A DNA stretch of 64,000 nt, taken from assembly GCA_902494535.1 (NCBI GenBank), contig CABUTO010000004.1:1-64000 (forward strand), in the 5' to 3' direction. The position numbers and the translations under genes were made by a program. The DNA is from an uncultured Collinsella sp. Its GTDB lineage: Bacteria; Actinomycetota; Coriobacteriia; Coriobacteriales; Coriobacteriaceae. The notes beneath the pieces were generated by a model, which worked only from the letters and a program-made list of their open reading frames with translations, was not told the origin of the DNA and ran no database searches. Every line of letters begins with the position of its first letter. The first letter of the stretch is position 1. Positions 52,523 to 61,260 of the stretch are shown here, piece after piece.

Positions 52523-52554
52523 TTGGTATCACTTTGATTGAGCAATGATACCAA
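52523..52554. promoter_or_regulatory. Palindrome in a divergent promoter
   Basis: TTGGTATCA and TGATACCAA are exact complements 14 bp apart, between two divergent start codons. A candidate operator for both genes. Confidence 0.65.
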
Positions 52555-52572
52555 CGTTTGGAGAGGGGCGCG

Positions 52573-52875
52573 ATGCAGATGGGAAGCAAAAAGCGAGCCG
52601 CCTGGTCAAAGGCCAAAAGCGAGTTTTTGGGCACTGCCACCGGCGGCGATATGAGCGACCTGTTTGCGCGCGAGGACGAGCGCCGCGACGCCCTGGACGC
52701 CGAGCGCGATGAAGCCTGGCGCTACAAGTCGTGCGAACGCAAAAACCGTTACGACACGCGCGCCGAGGCCGAGGCCGTTATGGCCGACTGCGAAAACCGC
52801 GGACGGCGCGGTTTGGCCTGCTACAAATGCGAATACTGCGGTGGCTGGCACCTGACATCGCACCCATGGAAATAG
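52573..52875 (+). CDS. 100-aa protein with zinc-knuckle C-terminus
   Basis: Charged N-terminal two thirds (FAREDERRDALDAERDEAWR) and a C-terminal CYKCEYCGGWHLTSHP segment with paired Cys and His. CGGWHLTS is common in small phage and bacterial zinc-knuckle proteins. GGAGAGGGG precedes the ATG at 52573. No specific function is recognised; nucleic-acid binding is a guess. Confidence 0.75.
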   Translation: MQMGSKKRAAWSKAKSEFLGTATGGDMSDLFAREDERRDALDAERDEAWRYKSCERKNRYDTRAEAEAVMADCENRGRRGLACYKCEYCGGWHLTSHPWK

Positions 52876-52923
52876 GCGCCGCATCGGCACGGCATTGACG
52901 GAGTGCCAGCCATCGAACGCAAG

Positions 52924-53628
52924 CTACGGGCGCGGCGGCACCAAAACATCGTAACGAACGGCCTTGCCCGCAAGTTGATAGCTCGGCTTAACGCCGGCAA
53001 GCAGCGGCCCCTTCACCGGCCGCTTGATAACGACCTTGCGCGGGTGCACCGCAAGCGCAGCTTCGACTAGCGTCTCCTCATCGGCACACGGCTGTTCCAA
53101 ATGGTGCAAGAGTTGGAACTTCTTTTTCACCGCCGCGCTCTTGGTGCGCTCGGGAAACATGGGGTCCAGATACACCACGGCGGGAGCGGCAAGCTCGCCC
53201 CGCCCGATCAGCCCAGCTACATGACGAAGGCCGGCAATGCTGTCCTCGCCCGCATGTAAACGCATGCGCGACACGGCAGCCGCAAGCGCCGGATCATCTG
53301 CCGCGCGATCCAGGGCATCCTGAAGCAGCGCCGCTATCACGCAATCCTGCTCATACAGATCGACGGTAAAGCCCGCGGCCGCCAGCAGCAGCGAATCCTC
53401 GCCAAAACCTGCCGTGGCGTCAATCGCCCATGGTCGCTCGATGCCTTTTGCGCGCGCAGCCTTTACCAGCAGCTCTTGCTGCAGGCGGCCCTGCTTGAGT
53501 CGTGGAAGCATGCGGGTAAAATCGGCACGCAGCTCCATCGTGCCGTCGGTGAGCGTGAGGCCCTCGGACTTCCCGATCAGCTCAAGCCCCGCGGCCCGAG
53601 CAACAGAAAAGGGATCGACGACGCCCAT
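52924..53628 (-). CDS. rsmJ: RsmJ-like SAM-dependent methyltransferase
   Basis: 234 aa. The motif I DATAGFGEDSLLLAAAGF, the downstream acidic YEQD, and YLDPMFPERTKSAAVKK followed by KVVIKRP match RsmJ, which N2-methylates G1516 of 16S rRNA. The start codon is fixed by AAGGAGTGTCC at 53628. RsmJ is best known from proteobacteria; substrate identity here is inferred. Confidence 0.85.
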   Translation of the reverse strand: MGVVDPFSVARAAGLELIGKSEGLTLTDGTMELRADFTRMLPRLKQGRLQQELLVKAARAKGIERPWAIDATAGFGEDSLLLAAAGFTVDLYEQDCVIAALLQDALDRAADDPALAAAVSRMRLHAGEDSIAGLRHVAGLIGRGELAAPAVVYLDPMFPERTKSAAVKKKFQLLHHLEQPCADEETLVEAALAVHPRKVVIKRPVKGPLLAGVKPSYQLAGKAVRYDVLVPPRP

Positions 53629-53692
53629 GGACACTCCTTAACAAGCAAAACGAATACGCAGGGTGCCGTTTATGCCAGCGCCCAACCGTCCG

Positions 53693-53836
53693 CTATTGTC
53701 CCACATGCGACATGGCCCACAGCATCCCAATGCAAAGCACCGCCATCAATCCCGTGCACACGGCAGCGATCACGGAATCACTCATGCGCCTCCCCAACGA
53801 CCGCGGCTCACGCACTTGCACTGCTCCGTACATCAT
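53693..53836 (-). CDS. Small single-helix membrane protein, 47 aa (or 30 aa)
   Basis: From the ATG pair at 53836/53833, which follows AAGGAGGAGCC, it reads MMYGAVQVREPRSLGRRMSD and then one hydrophobic helix SVIAAVCTGLMAVLCIGMLW. An internal ATG at 53785 also has GGGGAGG before it, giving a 30-residue form. No homologue is recognised. Confidence 0.5.
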   Translation of the reverse strand: MMYGAVQVREPRSLGRRMSDSVIAAVCTGLMAVLCIGMLWAMSHVGQ

Positions 53837-54065
53837 GGCTCCTCCTTGAGACCAGCTCCTTGTTACGGCCTCATCATCTCAGTGCCTCACATGAGCTGCC
53901 ATCGATTTGGCTTACGTCCAGCTTTCCTTTTTGAAAGGTTGGACCGTACAGGCAAGAGACGCTTTCAAACGCATGCATCGCCCCGTTGAACTACAATGTG
54001 CTTCACGATATGTGCCGCAACCTGGGTGCGACAGATTCTCCGCGCCCGCATCGAAAGGACCAGCT

Positions 54066-54467
54066 ATGAGCGCCGCTCGCAAGACACTCAAAATCCTTGC
54101 CCTGATTTATTTTGTTCTGGGCATCGCCAGTCTCGTCATTGGAATCGCCGGCATCGCGACCGGCAACCTCGATTCCACGTACGGGTCGAACGCCATGCTC
54201 GCCGCGGTCGTGCTGGTCGCCAAGGGCCTCATCGATCTCGCCGCAGGTGTTGCGGGCATCAAGGGCGCCAACAAGCCTTCGCAGGTGGATGCTGCGTTTA
54301 AGCTCGGCATCGTTGCCGCAATCGCCACGATTGCGCAGGCCGCGCTCACGCTTCCCGCGCTCGGCGGCAGCGCCGTCAATATCGTCGCCTTTGTCATCGT
54401 GGTGTACGACCTGTTCTTTGTTCAGCAGGCACACGCCGTTAAGGCCGAGAACAAGGACCGCCTGTAA
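54066..54467 (+). CDS. Four-helix membrane protein of unknown function
   Basis: 133 aa with four hydrophobic segments (ILALIYFVLGIASLVIGIAG; AMLAAVVLVAKGLIDLAAG; GIVAAIATIAQAALTLPAL; IVAFVIVVYDLFFV) and a charged C-terminus. AAAGGACC precedes the ATG at 54066. It resembles small uncharacterised actinobacterial membrane proteins. It stands alone, with its own terminator. Confidence 0.8.
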   Translation: MSAARKTLKILALIYFVLGIASLVIGIAGIATGNLDSTYGSNAMLAAVVLVAKGLIDLAAGVAGIKGANKPSQVDAAFKLGIVAAIATIAQAALTLPALGGSAVNIVAFVIVVYDLFFVQQAHAVKAENKDRL

Positions 54468-54503
54468 GCGCTCGCTTCTCATAACCTCTGCAGCCAAGCA
54501 ACT

Positions 54504-54542
54504 AAAAAGGGCCGATCGCGCATCTCCGCGGTCGGCCCTTTA
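54504..54542. terminator. Bidirectional terminator
   Basis: AAAGGGCCGA pairs with TCGGCCCTTT between two convergent genes. Confidence 0.85.
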
Positions 54543-54546
54543 CGTT

Positions 54547-54594
54547 TGCCCAGATAAAACCTGCCAAAACAAACCTGTCCCTTTTTGGCAGGTT
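54547..54594. repeat. GCCCAGATAAAACCTGCC element, copy 4
   Basis: AACCTGCCAAAA (54558-54569) and TTTTGGCAGGTT (54583-54594) are perfect 12-bp arms. The element ends one base from the TAA stop of the neighbouring methyltransferase gene. Confidence 0.88.
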
Positions 54595-54595
54595 G

Positions 54596-55411
54596 TTAGC
54601 TGTGGCGGTACTCGGCGATGATGAAGTCGATGTCGGTTTGAAGGGTATCCAGGTTTGCCAGGCGCTCTTTGTCGGCAGGGCGTGTGCGGTAGTAGTACGG
54701 CGTCATCTGGAACACCGCCTCGATGTCTGCCTGGGTCTGGAGCGTAATGTTCGCAGACACCCGCTGCGTTCCGACCAACTCGAGCTCGGTGGTCTTCGGC
54801 AGCTTCTCATCGTTAAGGTACGGCGTATCGTAGAGCACCTCCTTGAGCCCAAAGAGATGACGGGCACCCGGCACCACGGTATAGAGTGAGCCCTCTGGAG
54901 CCAGCACGCGGGCAAATTCGCGCTCGTTAAAGGGAGCGAAGAGCTCGGTCACCATATCGAAGGTGCCATCGGCCACGGGGATGTCCTTCATGTTGGCCAC
55001 GAAGTAGGTCGCATCGCCGCGCTTGGCGGCAAGGCGCACCATCTCTTTGCCCAGGTCAAAGCCGTAAGCATCCACGCCCGGCACCGCACCCATGGCGCTG
55101 GTGTAGTAGCCCTCGCCACAGCAAATATCGAGCAACGTCATGGGGCAGTTCGTAGACGCGGCACGTCCAGACACCCGCTCGCGCACCAGCTCGACCATCG
55201 CATCGCGCAACGGCGCATAGTAACCGCGGTTCAGAAAGTCGCGACGGCTGCGTGCCTGCGACTTGGGATCGCCCATGGAGTCGCCGCTCTTGGACGAGCG
55301 CAGGAGATATAGATAGCCCTCGCGCGCACGGTCAAACCGGTGCCCACCCGCGCATGCAGCACCGCGTTCGTCATCCACCAGCGGCTCATGGCAAACGGGA
55401 CACAACAACAT
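54596..55411 (-). CDS. RlmA-like 23S rRNA guanine-N1 methyltransferase
   Basis: 271 aa. An N-terminal zinc site (Cys4, Cys7, Cys20, His24) precedes a Rossmann methyltransferase with LLDICCGEGYYT and FDLGKEMVRLAAK. GDPKSQARSRRDFLNRGYY between them is the RlmA family linker. The family methylates G745 or G748; the G748 type can affect tylosin sensitivity, but the type cannot be told here. AAGGAGTTGCC precedes the ATG. Confidence 0.88.
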   Translation of the reverse strand: MLLCPVCHEPLVDDERGAACAGGHRFDRAREGYLYLLRSSKSGDSMGDPKSQARSRRDFLNRGYYAPLRDAMVELVRERVSGRAASTNCPMTLLDICCGEGYYTSAMGAVPGVDAYGFDLGKEMVRLAAKRGDATYFVANMKDIPVADGTFDMVTELFAPFNEREFARVLAPEGSLYTVVPGARHLFGLKEVLYDTPYLNDEKLPKTTELELVGTQRVSANITLQTQADIEAVFQMTPYYYRTRPADKERLANLDTLQTDIDFIIAEYRHS

Positions 55412-55472
55412 GGCAACTCCTTAGCGCGAACAACACAACGCCCACCATTGTCGCACGCCTTCCCCGCCTAGT

Positions 55473-55525
55473 CATTGGGGACGTTCTTGAATGAGTAATC
55501 GTTTTAGAACGTCCCCAATGACTAG
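55473..55525. repeat. TTGGGGACGTTCTT palindrome, copy 2
   Basis: CTAGTCATTGGGGACGTTCT and AGAACGTCCCCAATGACTAG are exact 20-bp arms around 13 bases. Related to 14812-14872. Confidence 0.88.
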
Positions 55526-55589
55526 GCGATTAGGAGTATCATCGTCTGCGCAAATAAGCACAAAAGAGCATGTTAGAGATTGAGAGCGT

Positions 55590-56972
55590 ATGGCTGACAC
55601 CGTATCTAAGCACATTGACATGACCACCGGATCGCTGTGGCGCAATGTTCCCCTGTTCGCCTTCCCTGTGGCCGCCACGAGCATCTTGGAGCAACTGTCG
55701 AACCTCATCGCCACGGTCATCATCGGTAACTTCTCGGGCGACCAGGGAACCCTCGCCATGGCGGCGGTCGGCTCCAATGTTCCGCTTACCAGTCTTATGC
55801 TCAACCTGTTTATTGGCATGTCGCTTGGCTCCAACGTGGTCATCGCCAACGCTATCGGCCGCAACGATCAGAACATGGTCAAACGCGCCGTCCATACCTC
55901 GATTCTTATGGCACTTGTGGGCTTTGTCGTCATCGCACTGGGCGAGATCTTTGCCGAGCCCATGCTCGCCGCGCTCAACGTTCCCGCCGAAACCATGCCG
56001 CTCGCTTCGCTCTACCTACGCGTCTTTTTGCTCAGCATGCCCTCGATCTTGCTTTACAACTTTGAGGCCGCGATCTTCCGCTCCGTCGGCATCACCCGCA
56101 TGCCGCTGCAGGCGCTTGCCGTGTCCACCGTCCTCAACATTGGCCTGGACCTCATCTTTGTCCCCGTACTCCACTGGGGCGTCGTGGGCGTCGCCATCGC
56201 CACCGCCATCGCCTACACCGTCAGCGCCGCTACGCTCTTTATCCGCCTGCTCAAGACCGACTCCGTCGTCCGCGTCACCCCGCGCGACCTGGCTATCGAC
56301 CCCGTCGCCCTCAAGCGCATCGTCAAGATCGGCCTGCCCGCCGGCATCCAGAGCGCCGTCTTTGCCGTCGCCAACATCATCATCCAGTCTGCTATCAACA
56401 GCCTGGGCACCGAGGTCATGGCGGCATCGAGCGCCGCTATGAGCTTGGAGTACGTATGCTACAACCTGCTCAACAGCTTTAGCCAGGCTTGCACCACCTT
56501 TGTGGGACAAAACCACGGTGCCCGCCAGATCGACCGCTGCACCAAAACGCTCAAGGTCTGCCTGGTCGAAGGCGGTATCGTTGCACTCACCACGATCATC
56601 GTTATTGTCGGCCTGGGGCGCGAGATCTTGTCGCTGTTCAACAGCGATCCCAACATCGTCTCGATCGGCTATATCCGCGTGTGTTCGATCTTCCCGGCGT
56701 ACGCCTTTAGCATGTTCTACGAAAACATGTCCGGCTACCTACGCGGCTTTGGTATCTCGCTCACGCCCGCCCTCATCACCATGATCTGCGTCTGCGGCAT
56801 CCGCTTCTATTGGGTGTTCTGCGTGTTCCCGCACTTCCGCACCTTTGCGAACATCATGATGGTCTACCCCATCAGCCTGGGCACCACGGCGTTCTTTATG
56901 GTCGTGGCGGTACTACTTTGCCACCCGGCACGCACCTATCGCGCCACCCAAGCCAAAGCGACAGCCCGCTAA
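55590..56972 (+). CDS. MATE-family efflux transporter
   Basis: 460 aa, twelve predicted helices in two six-helix halves. LWRNVPLFAFPVAATSILEQ starts the first bundle and RIVKIGLPAGIQSAVFAVAN the second, both typical. It should export drugs or metabolites using Na+ or H+. GAGAGCGT precedes the ATG. A LysR gene converges on it 27 bp away, so no shared regulation is implied. Confidence 0.93.
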   Translation: MADTVSKHIDMTTGSLWRNVPLFAFPVAATSILEQLSNLIATVIIGNFSGDQGTLAMAAVGSNVPLTSLMLNLFIGMSLGSNVVIANAIGRNDQNMVKRAVHTSILMALVGFVVIALGEIFAEPMLAALNVPAETMPLASLYLRVFLLSMPSILLYNFEAAIFRSVGITRMPLQALAVSTVLNIGLDLIFVPVLHWGVVGVAIATAIAYTVSAATLFIRLLKTDSVVRVTPRDLAIDPVALKRIVKIGLPAGIQSAVFAVANIIIQSAINSLGTEVMAASSAAMSLEYVCYNLLNSFSQACTTFVGQNHGARQIDRCTKTLKVCLVEGGIVALTTIIVIVGLGREILSLFNSDPNIVSIGYIRVCSIFPAYAFSMFYENMSGYLRGFGISLTPALITMICVCGIRFYWVFCVFPHFRTFANIMMVYPISLGTTAFFMVVAVLLCHPARTYRATQAKATAR

Positions 56973-56999
56973 ACACCGCGCTCAACGCCACGCCAGTCA

Positions 57000-57866
57000 T
57001 TAATTGACAATATGCGAGCTCATATAGTCGATAAAGCGCCTCGTGGCGATGGGCATGGTGTCCCAGCTGCGCCAGGCGGCCACCACGTCGCGCGAGGGGG
57101 CATGCACGATGGGACGCACGCGAATATCGGTCTGCATGCCCTCGACGGTACGGCGATACAGCATGCTCACGCCTAGGCCCTCCTCCACCATCGTCATGAT
57201 GGTGTAGTCGTCGGTCACCTCACTCGTCACATGCGGCGACAACCCATGCGCCGCAAATGCATCGAGCACCAGACTCTGTTCGCCCTCATCCAGCAGCACA
57301 AACGGCTCGGACGCCAGGTCGGCAAGTGTCACCTTTTCCTTTGCCGTCAGCGGATGCGCGGCCGGCAACAATGCCACCAACTCGTCGTGATAGACCACGC
57401 GCTTCTCGAGCCCAGCGGTAAACCCGCGTGCCGTAAAGCAAAAATCAACCACGCCATCGTGTACCCATTGAGCGTTGCGCGTGTAATCGCCCTGCTTGAG
57501 GGTAAAGCGTACACCCGGGTGCAGGGCCCCAAAATCGCGGATCACACGCGGCAGCACGGTACGACTCACATTGGTAAACGTCGCGATACGAATATCAGTC
57601 GACGAAAGCCCCAGCAGCTCCTGGCGCTTGCCCTCGAGCTCGGCCTCGGCGGTCACGATCTGGCGCAGGTACGGCAGATATTGCTTACCGTCGCGCGTAA
57701 GCGAAACGCCCTGCTTTCCGCGCTCGATAATCGTGGTGCCCAGCTCGCGCTCGAGTGCCTTGACGGCCTGGCTCACCGCACTTTGCGTATAGCCCAGCTC
57801 GTCCGCCGCGCCCTTAAGACTGCCGCAATCGACCACCATACATACAATCTGATACCGCGATGCCAT
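57000..57866 (-). CDS. LysR-family regulator
   Basis: 288 aa. Winged helix GSLKGAADELGYTQSAVSQA then an effector domain similar to the LysR at 19978-20835. GGAGGCACG precedes the ATG. It is divergent from a second EamA gene and likely regulates it. Confidence 0.92.
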   Translation of the reverse strand: MASRYQIVCMVVDCGSLKGAADELGYTQSAVSQAVKALERELGTTIIERGKQGVSLTRDGKQYLPYLRQIVTAEAELEGKRQELLGLSSTDIRIATFTNVSRTVLPRVIRDFGALHPGVRFTLKQGDYTRNAQWVHDGVVDFCFTARGFTAGLEKRVVYHDELVALLPAAHPLTAKEKVTLADLASEPFVLLDEGEQSLVLDAFAAHGLSPHVTSEVTDDYTIMTMVEEGLGVSMLYRRTVEGMQTDIRVRPIVHAPSRDVVAAWRSWDTMPIATRRFIDYMSSHIVN

Positions 57867-58024
57867 CGTGCCTCCACATCGATGTAGCTGTAAAACGTTT
57901 TGCCAGGGCTTTTCCCGCCAACATTAGCATTTCTTAATCATACTGAAGATACATTCGCTTTACTACATCCACATCTGGGAGCAGAATCCTTTTTGCGAAA
58001 CCGTTCTGTAACAAAAGGAGTCCC

Positions 58025-58927
58025 ATGGATCGCAAAAAAGCAATCGCGCTCTCATTTTCTGTTCCCGTCGCATGGGGCTTTTCGTACCCCCTCATGAAGA
58101 TCGGCATGGACAGCATGAACGCCACGAGCATCGTTGCGCTGCGCTGCATCATCGCCTTTGCGGCCTGTCTGCTGCTCTTCCACAAGCACGCGTTTCGCAT
58201 CAACCGCGACCTTATGGTTCGCGCCGCCATCATCGGTGCCATCATGGCAACCGAGCTCACGTGCATGTGCCTGGGCTCCAGCCTCACCTCCGCCTCCACC
58301 GCCGGCTTTTTGCAGAGCCTGACGGTCGTAATCGTGCCGTTTGCCAACGCAGCCCTGCTGCGTCGCGCCCCCGAGCGCAAGGTGCTCGTCGGCACCGCCA
58401 TCGTCACCTGCGGTATGTTGCTGCTCTCGGGCGCCGATTTCACCAGCCTGAACCCGGGCGCGCTCATCATGCTGCTCTCCGCCTTTGTCTACGCCGGACA
58501 CATCATTATCGCCAAGCGATTTGTCGAAGAAGTCGATCCGCTTGCTCTGGGCGTTTGGCAACTGGGCTTTGGCGGCTTGTTCTCGGGCATCGCAGCATTC
58601 ACCTTTGGCGGCTTCACGCTTCCCAGCGCGCCCAGCGAGATCGTCGTTGTCGTCGCGCTCGCACTCATCTGCTCTGCCTACGGCTTTATCACCCAGACAC
58701 TTGTGCAGCCCCACGTGCCCGCCGAGACCACCGGCTTCGCCTTCTCGCTCGAGCCGGTATGCTCCGCCGTCTTCTCGTTCTTCCTGGTCGGCGAGGTCCT
58801 GAGTCCCATCGCCTTCTTTGGCGCCGCTCTCATCCTCACCGGCGTCATGGTGGCAACCGTCGAACTTCCACGCCTTCGCGCACACGGACACACCCATATG
58901 GCAGGAGCGCCCGAGCACGTTTCGTAG
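58025..58927 (+). CDS. EamA/DMT-family transporter
   Basis: 300 aa, ten predicted helices. SFSVPVAWGFSYPLMKIGMD starts the first EamA repeat, and FSLEPVCSAVFSFFLVGEVL ends the second. The His-containing C-terminus is cytosolic. AAAAGGAGTCCC precedes the ATG. Substrate unknown. Confidence 0.9.
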   Translation: MDRKKAIALSFSVPVAWGFSYPLMKIGMDSMNATSIVALRCIIAFAACLLLFHKHAFRINRDLMVRAAIIGAIMATELTCMCLGSSLTSASTAGFLQSLTVVIVPFANAALLRRAPERKVLVGTAIVTCGMLLLSGADFTSLNPGALIMLLSAFVYAGHIIIAKRFVEEVDPLALGVWQLGFGGLFSGIAAFTFGGFTLPSAPSEIVVVVALALICSAYGFITQTLVQPHVPAETTGFAFSLEPVCSAVFSFFLVGEVLSPIAFFGAALILTGVMVATVELPRLRAHGHTHMAGAPEHVS

Positions 58928-59014
58928 ACCCCACTCTTCATACAGCCGCGGCATAAAGGCAACCGGTGCGCCTTTACAATAGATACCGACAGAGCATCTG
59001 AGTAAAGGAGCCCC

Positions 59015-59740
59015 ATGGACGCTGCGACCCGCGACCGCAACATAGCAACTTGGTTGGGCGATGCGCCGCAGCCGGTACGTGACACTACGAACCAGCTGCT
59101 CGAGCGCATCGCCCTTTTGCGTGCCGAGCAGACCATCTACCCGGCACAAGACGACATCCTCAATGCCCTCGCCTACACGCCGGCCGACCAGGTCAAAGTT
59201 GTCATCTTGGGTCAGGACCCTTATCACGGACCCAACCAGGCAATGGGACTGTCGTTCTCGGTCCCCGCGACGCAAACCAAGTTGCCGCCGAGCCTGCGCA
59301 ACATCTATAAGGAACTCAAAGCCGATCTGGGTTGCCCCATTCCCGCCACGGGAGACCTAACCCCATGGGCACAGCAGGGCGTCCTGCTCCTCAACACCAC
59401 GCTCACTGTGCGCGAGCATGCCGCGAACTCGCACGCCAAACTGGGCTGGAGCACGCTCACCGACTACATTATCGAACGCTGCTGCCAGCTGCCCCAGCCG
59501 GTAGTCTTTTTGGCATGGGGTCGCTTTGCCCAGCAGATGGTCGAAGGCAAGCTCGTCGCGACCGGCGCGGGCAAGGCAACCGACAAGTTCTGCCTTGCCT
59601 CCACGCACCCCTCGCCGCTTTCGGCCAATCGCGCCACGGCAGAACTCCCCGCTTTCATGGGGTCGCGCCCCTTCTCGGCAGCCAATCGGCTACTCGAACA
59701 GCACGGCTCGACCTCCGTCAACTGGACTTGCCTCGGCTAA
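59015..59740 (+). CDS. ung: Uracil-DNA glycosylase (family 1)
   Basis: Excises uracil from DNA. 241 aa. The water-activating loop is GQDPYHGP with Asp68, and the His of HPSPLSA is the second catalytic residue; LLLNTTLTV and AWGRFAQ are also conserved. AAAGGAGCCCC precedes the ATG. Confidence 0.97.
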   Translation: MDAATRDRNIATWLGDAPQPVRDTTNQLLERIALLRAEQTIYPAQDDILNALAYTPADQVKVVILGQDPYHGPNQAMGLSFSVPATQTKLPPSLRNIYKELKADLGCPIPATGDLTPWAQQGVLLLNTTLTVREHAANSHAKLGWSTLTDYIIERCCQLPQPVVFLAWGRFAQQMVEGKLVATGAGKATDKFCLASTHPSPLSANRATAELPAFMGSRPFSAANRLLEQHGSTSVNWTCLG

Positions 59741-59753
59741 AAATCGATACATC

Positions 59754-59790
59754 AAAAACGCGCCCGACGGCTTTCCATCAGGCGCGTTTC
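59754..59790. terminator. Bidirectional terminator after ung
   Basis: AAACGCGCC-GA pairs with TC-GGCGCGTTT between convergent genes. Confidence 0.85.
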
Positions 59791-60471
59791 CTATTCGGGC
59801 CAAATAAATTGTGTGCGGCCGGCCTCGCCGCCATCGATCAGCAGGCTCTGCCCGGTCATAAACCGGTTGGTCACGCCCACAAAGTAGATCCACTCGGCGA
59901 TCTCTTGGGCGGTGGCCCAGCGTTTAAGCGGCGTGAGCTCCATAATCTGGTTCCACAGGTGTTCGTCTTCCATCACGCAACGGTTGAGCGGCGTGATAAC
60001 GCCGCCCGGGTCCACACTGTTGGCGATGGCCTGCGGTGCCAGGCGGTTTGCAAGGTTCTTGGTGTAGGCGATAACGCCGCCCTTGCTGGCAGCATAGGCG
60101 GGAAACTCCGATCCCGTATGTCCGCTCGCCGACCCCACATTGACCACGGATTTGATAGCCGGTGTCGGCTTGGCGGCAAGCCCCTCCCCCACAAAGGCGT
60201 AGTGCTCGGTCACGTTGATGGTGCCCCGCAGGTTGGCAGCAATATCGTCGGCCGAATCCTGCGTACCGGCAACGTTCACGATTACCTGGGGTTCAAGATC
60301 GCCTGGAAACGAGTCCGGCTCGCGTACATCAACGATCAGATGGCGGTAGCGCTCGTGTTCGATCGCCGCCGGCAGCAGATCAAAGCCCACGACCTCGTGG
60401 CCCTCGTCCAAAAAGCGCTGCACGCACGCGGCTCCGATACCGCCCGAAGCGCCCGTGATCAAAACCCGCAT
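59791..60471 (-). CDS. Short-chain dehydrogenase/reductase
   Basis: 226 aa NAD(P)-dependent oxidoreductase. TGASGGIG (6-13) binds the cofactor and YAASKGG holds the catalytic Tyr and Lys; NVGSASG supplies Ser. AAGGAGCAAGT overlapping the stop of the transporter gene upstream shows the two are cotranscribed. Substrate unknown. Confidence 0.92.
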   Translation of the reverse strand: MRVLITGASGGIGAACVQRFLDEGHEVVGFDLLPAAIEHERYRHLIVDVREPDSFPGDLEPQVIVNVAGTQDSADDIAANLRGTINVTEHYAFVGEGLAAKPTPAIKSVVNVGSASGHTGSEFPAYAASKGGVIAYTKNLANRLAPQAIANSVDPGGVITPLNRCVMEDEHLWNQIMELTPLKRWATAQEIAEWIYFVGVTNRFMTGQSLLIDGGEAGRTQFIWPE

Positions 60472-60480
60472 ACTTGCTCC

Positions 60481-61203
60481 TTAGGCGGTTGCGTGGCGCT
60501 CGAGGTACTCGGAACCCACATTCTCGCGCTCCCAGCCGCGCACGACCTTGTAGCCCACGGGGCTCAGGAAGACCTCGCACAGCAGCTCGGCGACAGCGCC
60601 GGTCAGCGAGCACATAAGGACCTGCACCCAGGTCCAACCAAAGAACGTGTGGCTCACCACAATGGCAAAGACCAGGTTGTCGATAAACTGGCCAACACCC
60701 GTAGACACATAGGAACGGAAGGCGAAGCTCGCAAAGTTATTCTTTTTGAGCATACGGCCGAGCGACTGGTTGAGCGTGGAGTTAACCACGGCAGAAACGA
60801 GCATTGCCAGCGAAGAGCCCAGCACCACGTACCAGGTGCCGCCGATGGTGGCGTTAAGGGCGGTGTTGACCTCGATCATGCCGGTGTCGTAGTAGGCGCC
60901 CCACATACCGGGCGTGAGCGAGCATGCCCAAAAGCACAGGCTCACGGCCAGGTTAACCAGCAGCGCGAGGATAGAGATTTTGATGGATGCCTTGGCGCCA
61001 AAGCGCTTGCAGATCATGTCCTGACACAAAAACGAAACCCAGCTCACCACAAAGCCACAATCGAGTGCCAGATACGGCAGGCTGATAAGCTCTTTGTTGG
61101 CCAGCAGGTTCATCATGATGACGCTCACGAAAAACAGCGAAACCGTTGCCGCGGGAATGCTCCGCAACAGGACCTTGTAGTCCTCCATGACCTTCTTGAT
61201 CAT
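60481..61203 (-). CDS. Queuosine-precursor transporter (YhhQ/DUF165 family)
   Basis: 240 aa vitamin-uptake-type membrane protein with about six helices. LDCGFVVSWVSFLCQDMICKR and STLNQSLGRMLKK with FIDNLVFAIV are the YhhQ marks. The family imports preQ0/preQ1 or queuine. AAAGGAGTAC precedes the ATG. It is upstream of the SDR gene in a two-gene operon. Confidence 0.9.
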   Translation of the reverse strand: MIKKVMEDYKVLLRSIPAATVSLFFVSVIMMNLLANKELISLPYLALDCGFVVSWVSFLCQDMICKRFGAKASIKISILALLVNLAVSLCFWACSLTPGMWGAYYDTGMIEVNTALNATIGGTWYVVLGSSLAMLVSAVVNSTLNQSLGRMLKKNNFASFAFRSYVSTGVGQFIDNLVFAIVVSHTFFGWTWVQVLMCSLTGAVAELLCEVFLSPVGYKVVRGWERENVGSEYLERHATA

Positions 61204-61210
61204 TATGTAC

Positions 61211-61260
61211 TCCTTTGGTTTTAGGTTTAACGAGCAGGATATCGGACCCGAACTGCTCGG
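61211..61260 (-). promoter_or_regulatory. Structured leader of the queuosine-precursor transporter
   Basis: On the minus strand CGAGCAG and CTGCTCG form a 7-bp stem with a 15-nt loop containing CGGGTCC, followed by an A/C-rich tail (TTAAACCTAAAACC) up to the ribosome site. The size and place fit a small pseudoknot switch, but the sequence does not fit the preQ1-I consensus I know. Confidence 0.35.

Noticed and set aside
59332..61224. 630-codon plus-strand open frame overlapping ung, SDR and the transporter
   Set aside because: It is antisense to two well-supported genes, has no family motifs, and is the typical long shadow frame of high-GC DNA.
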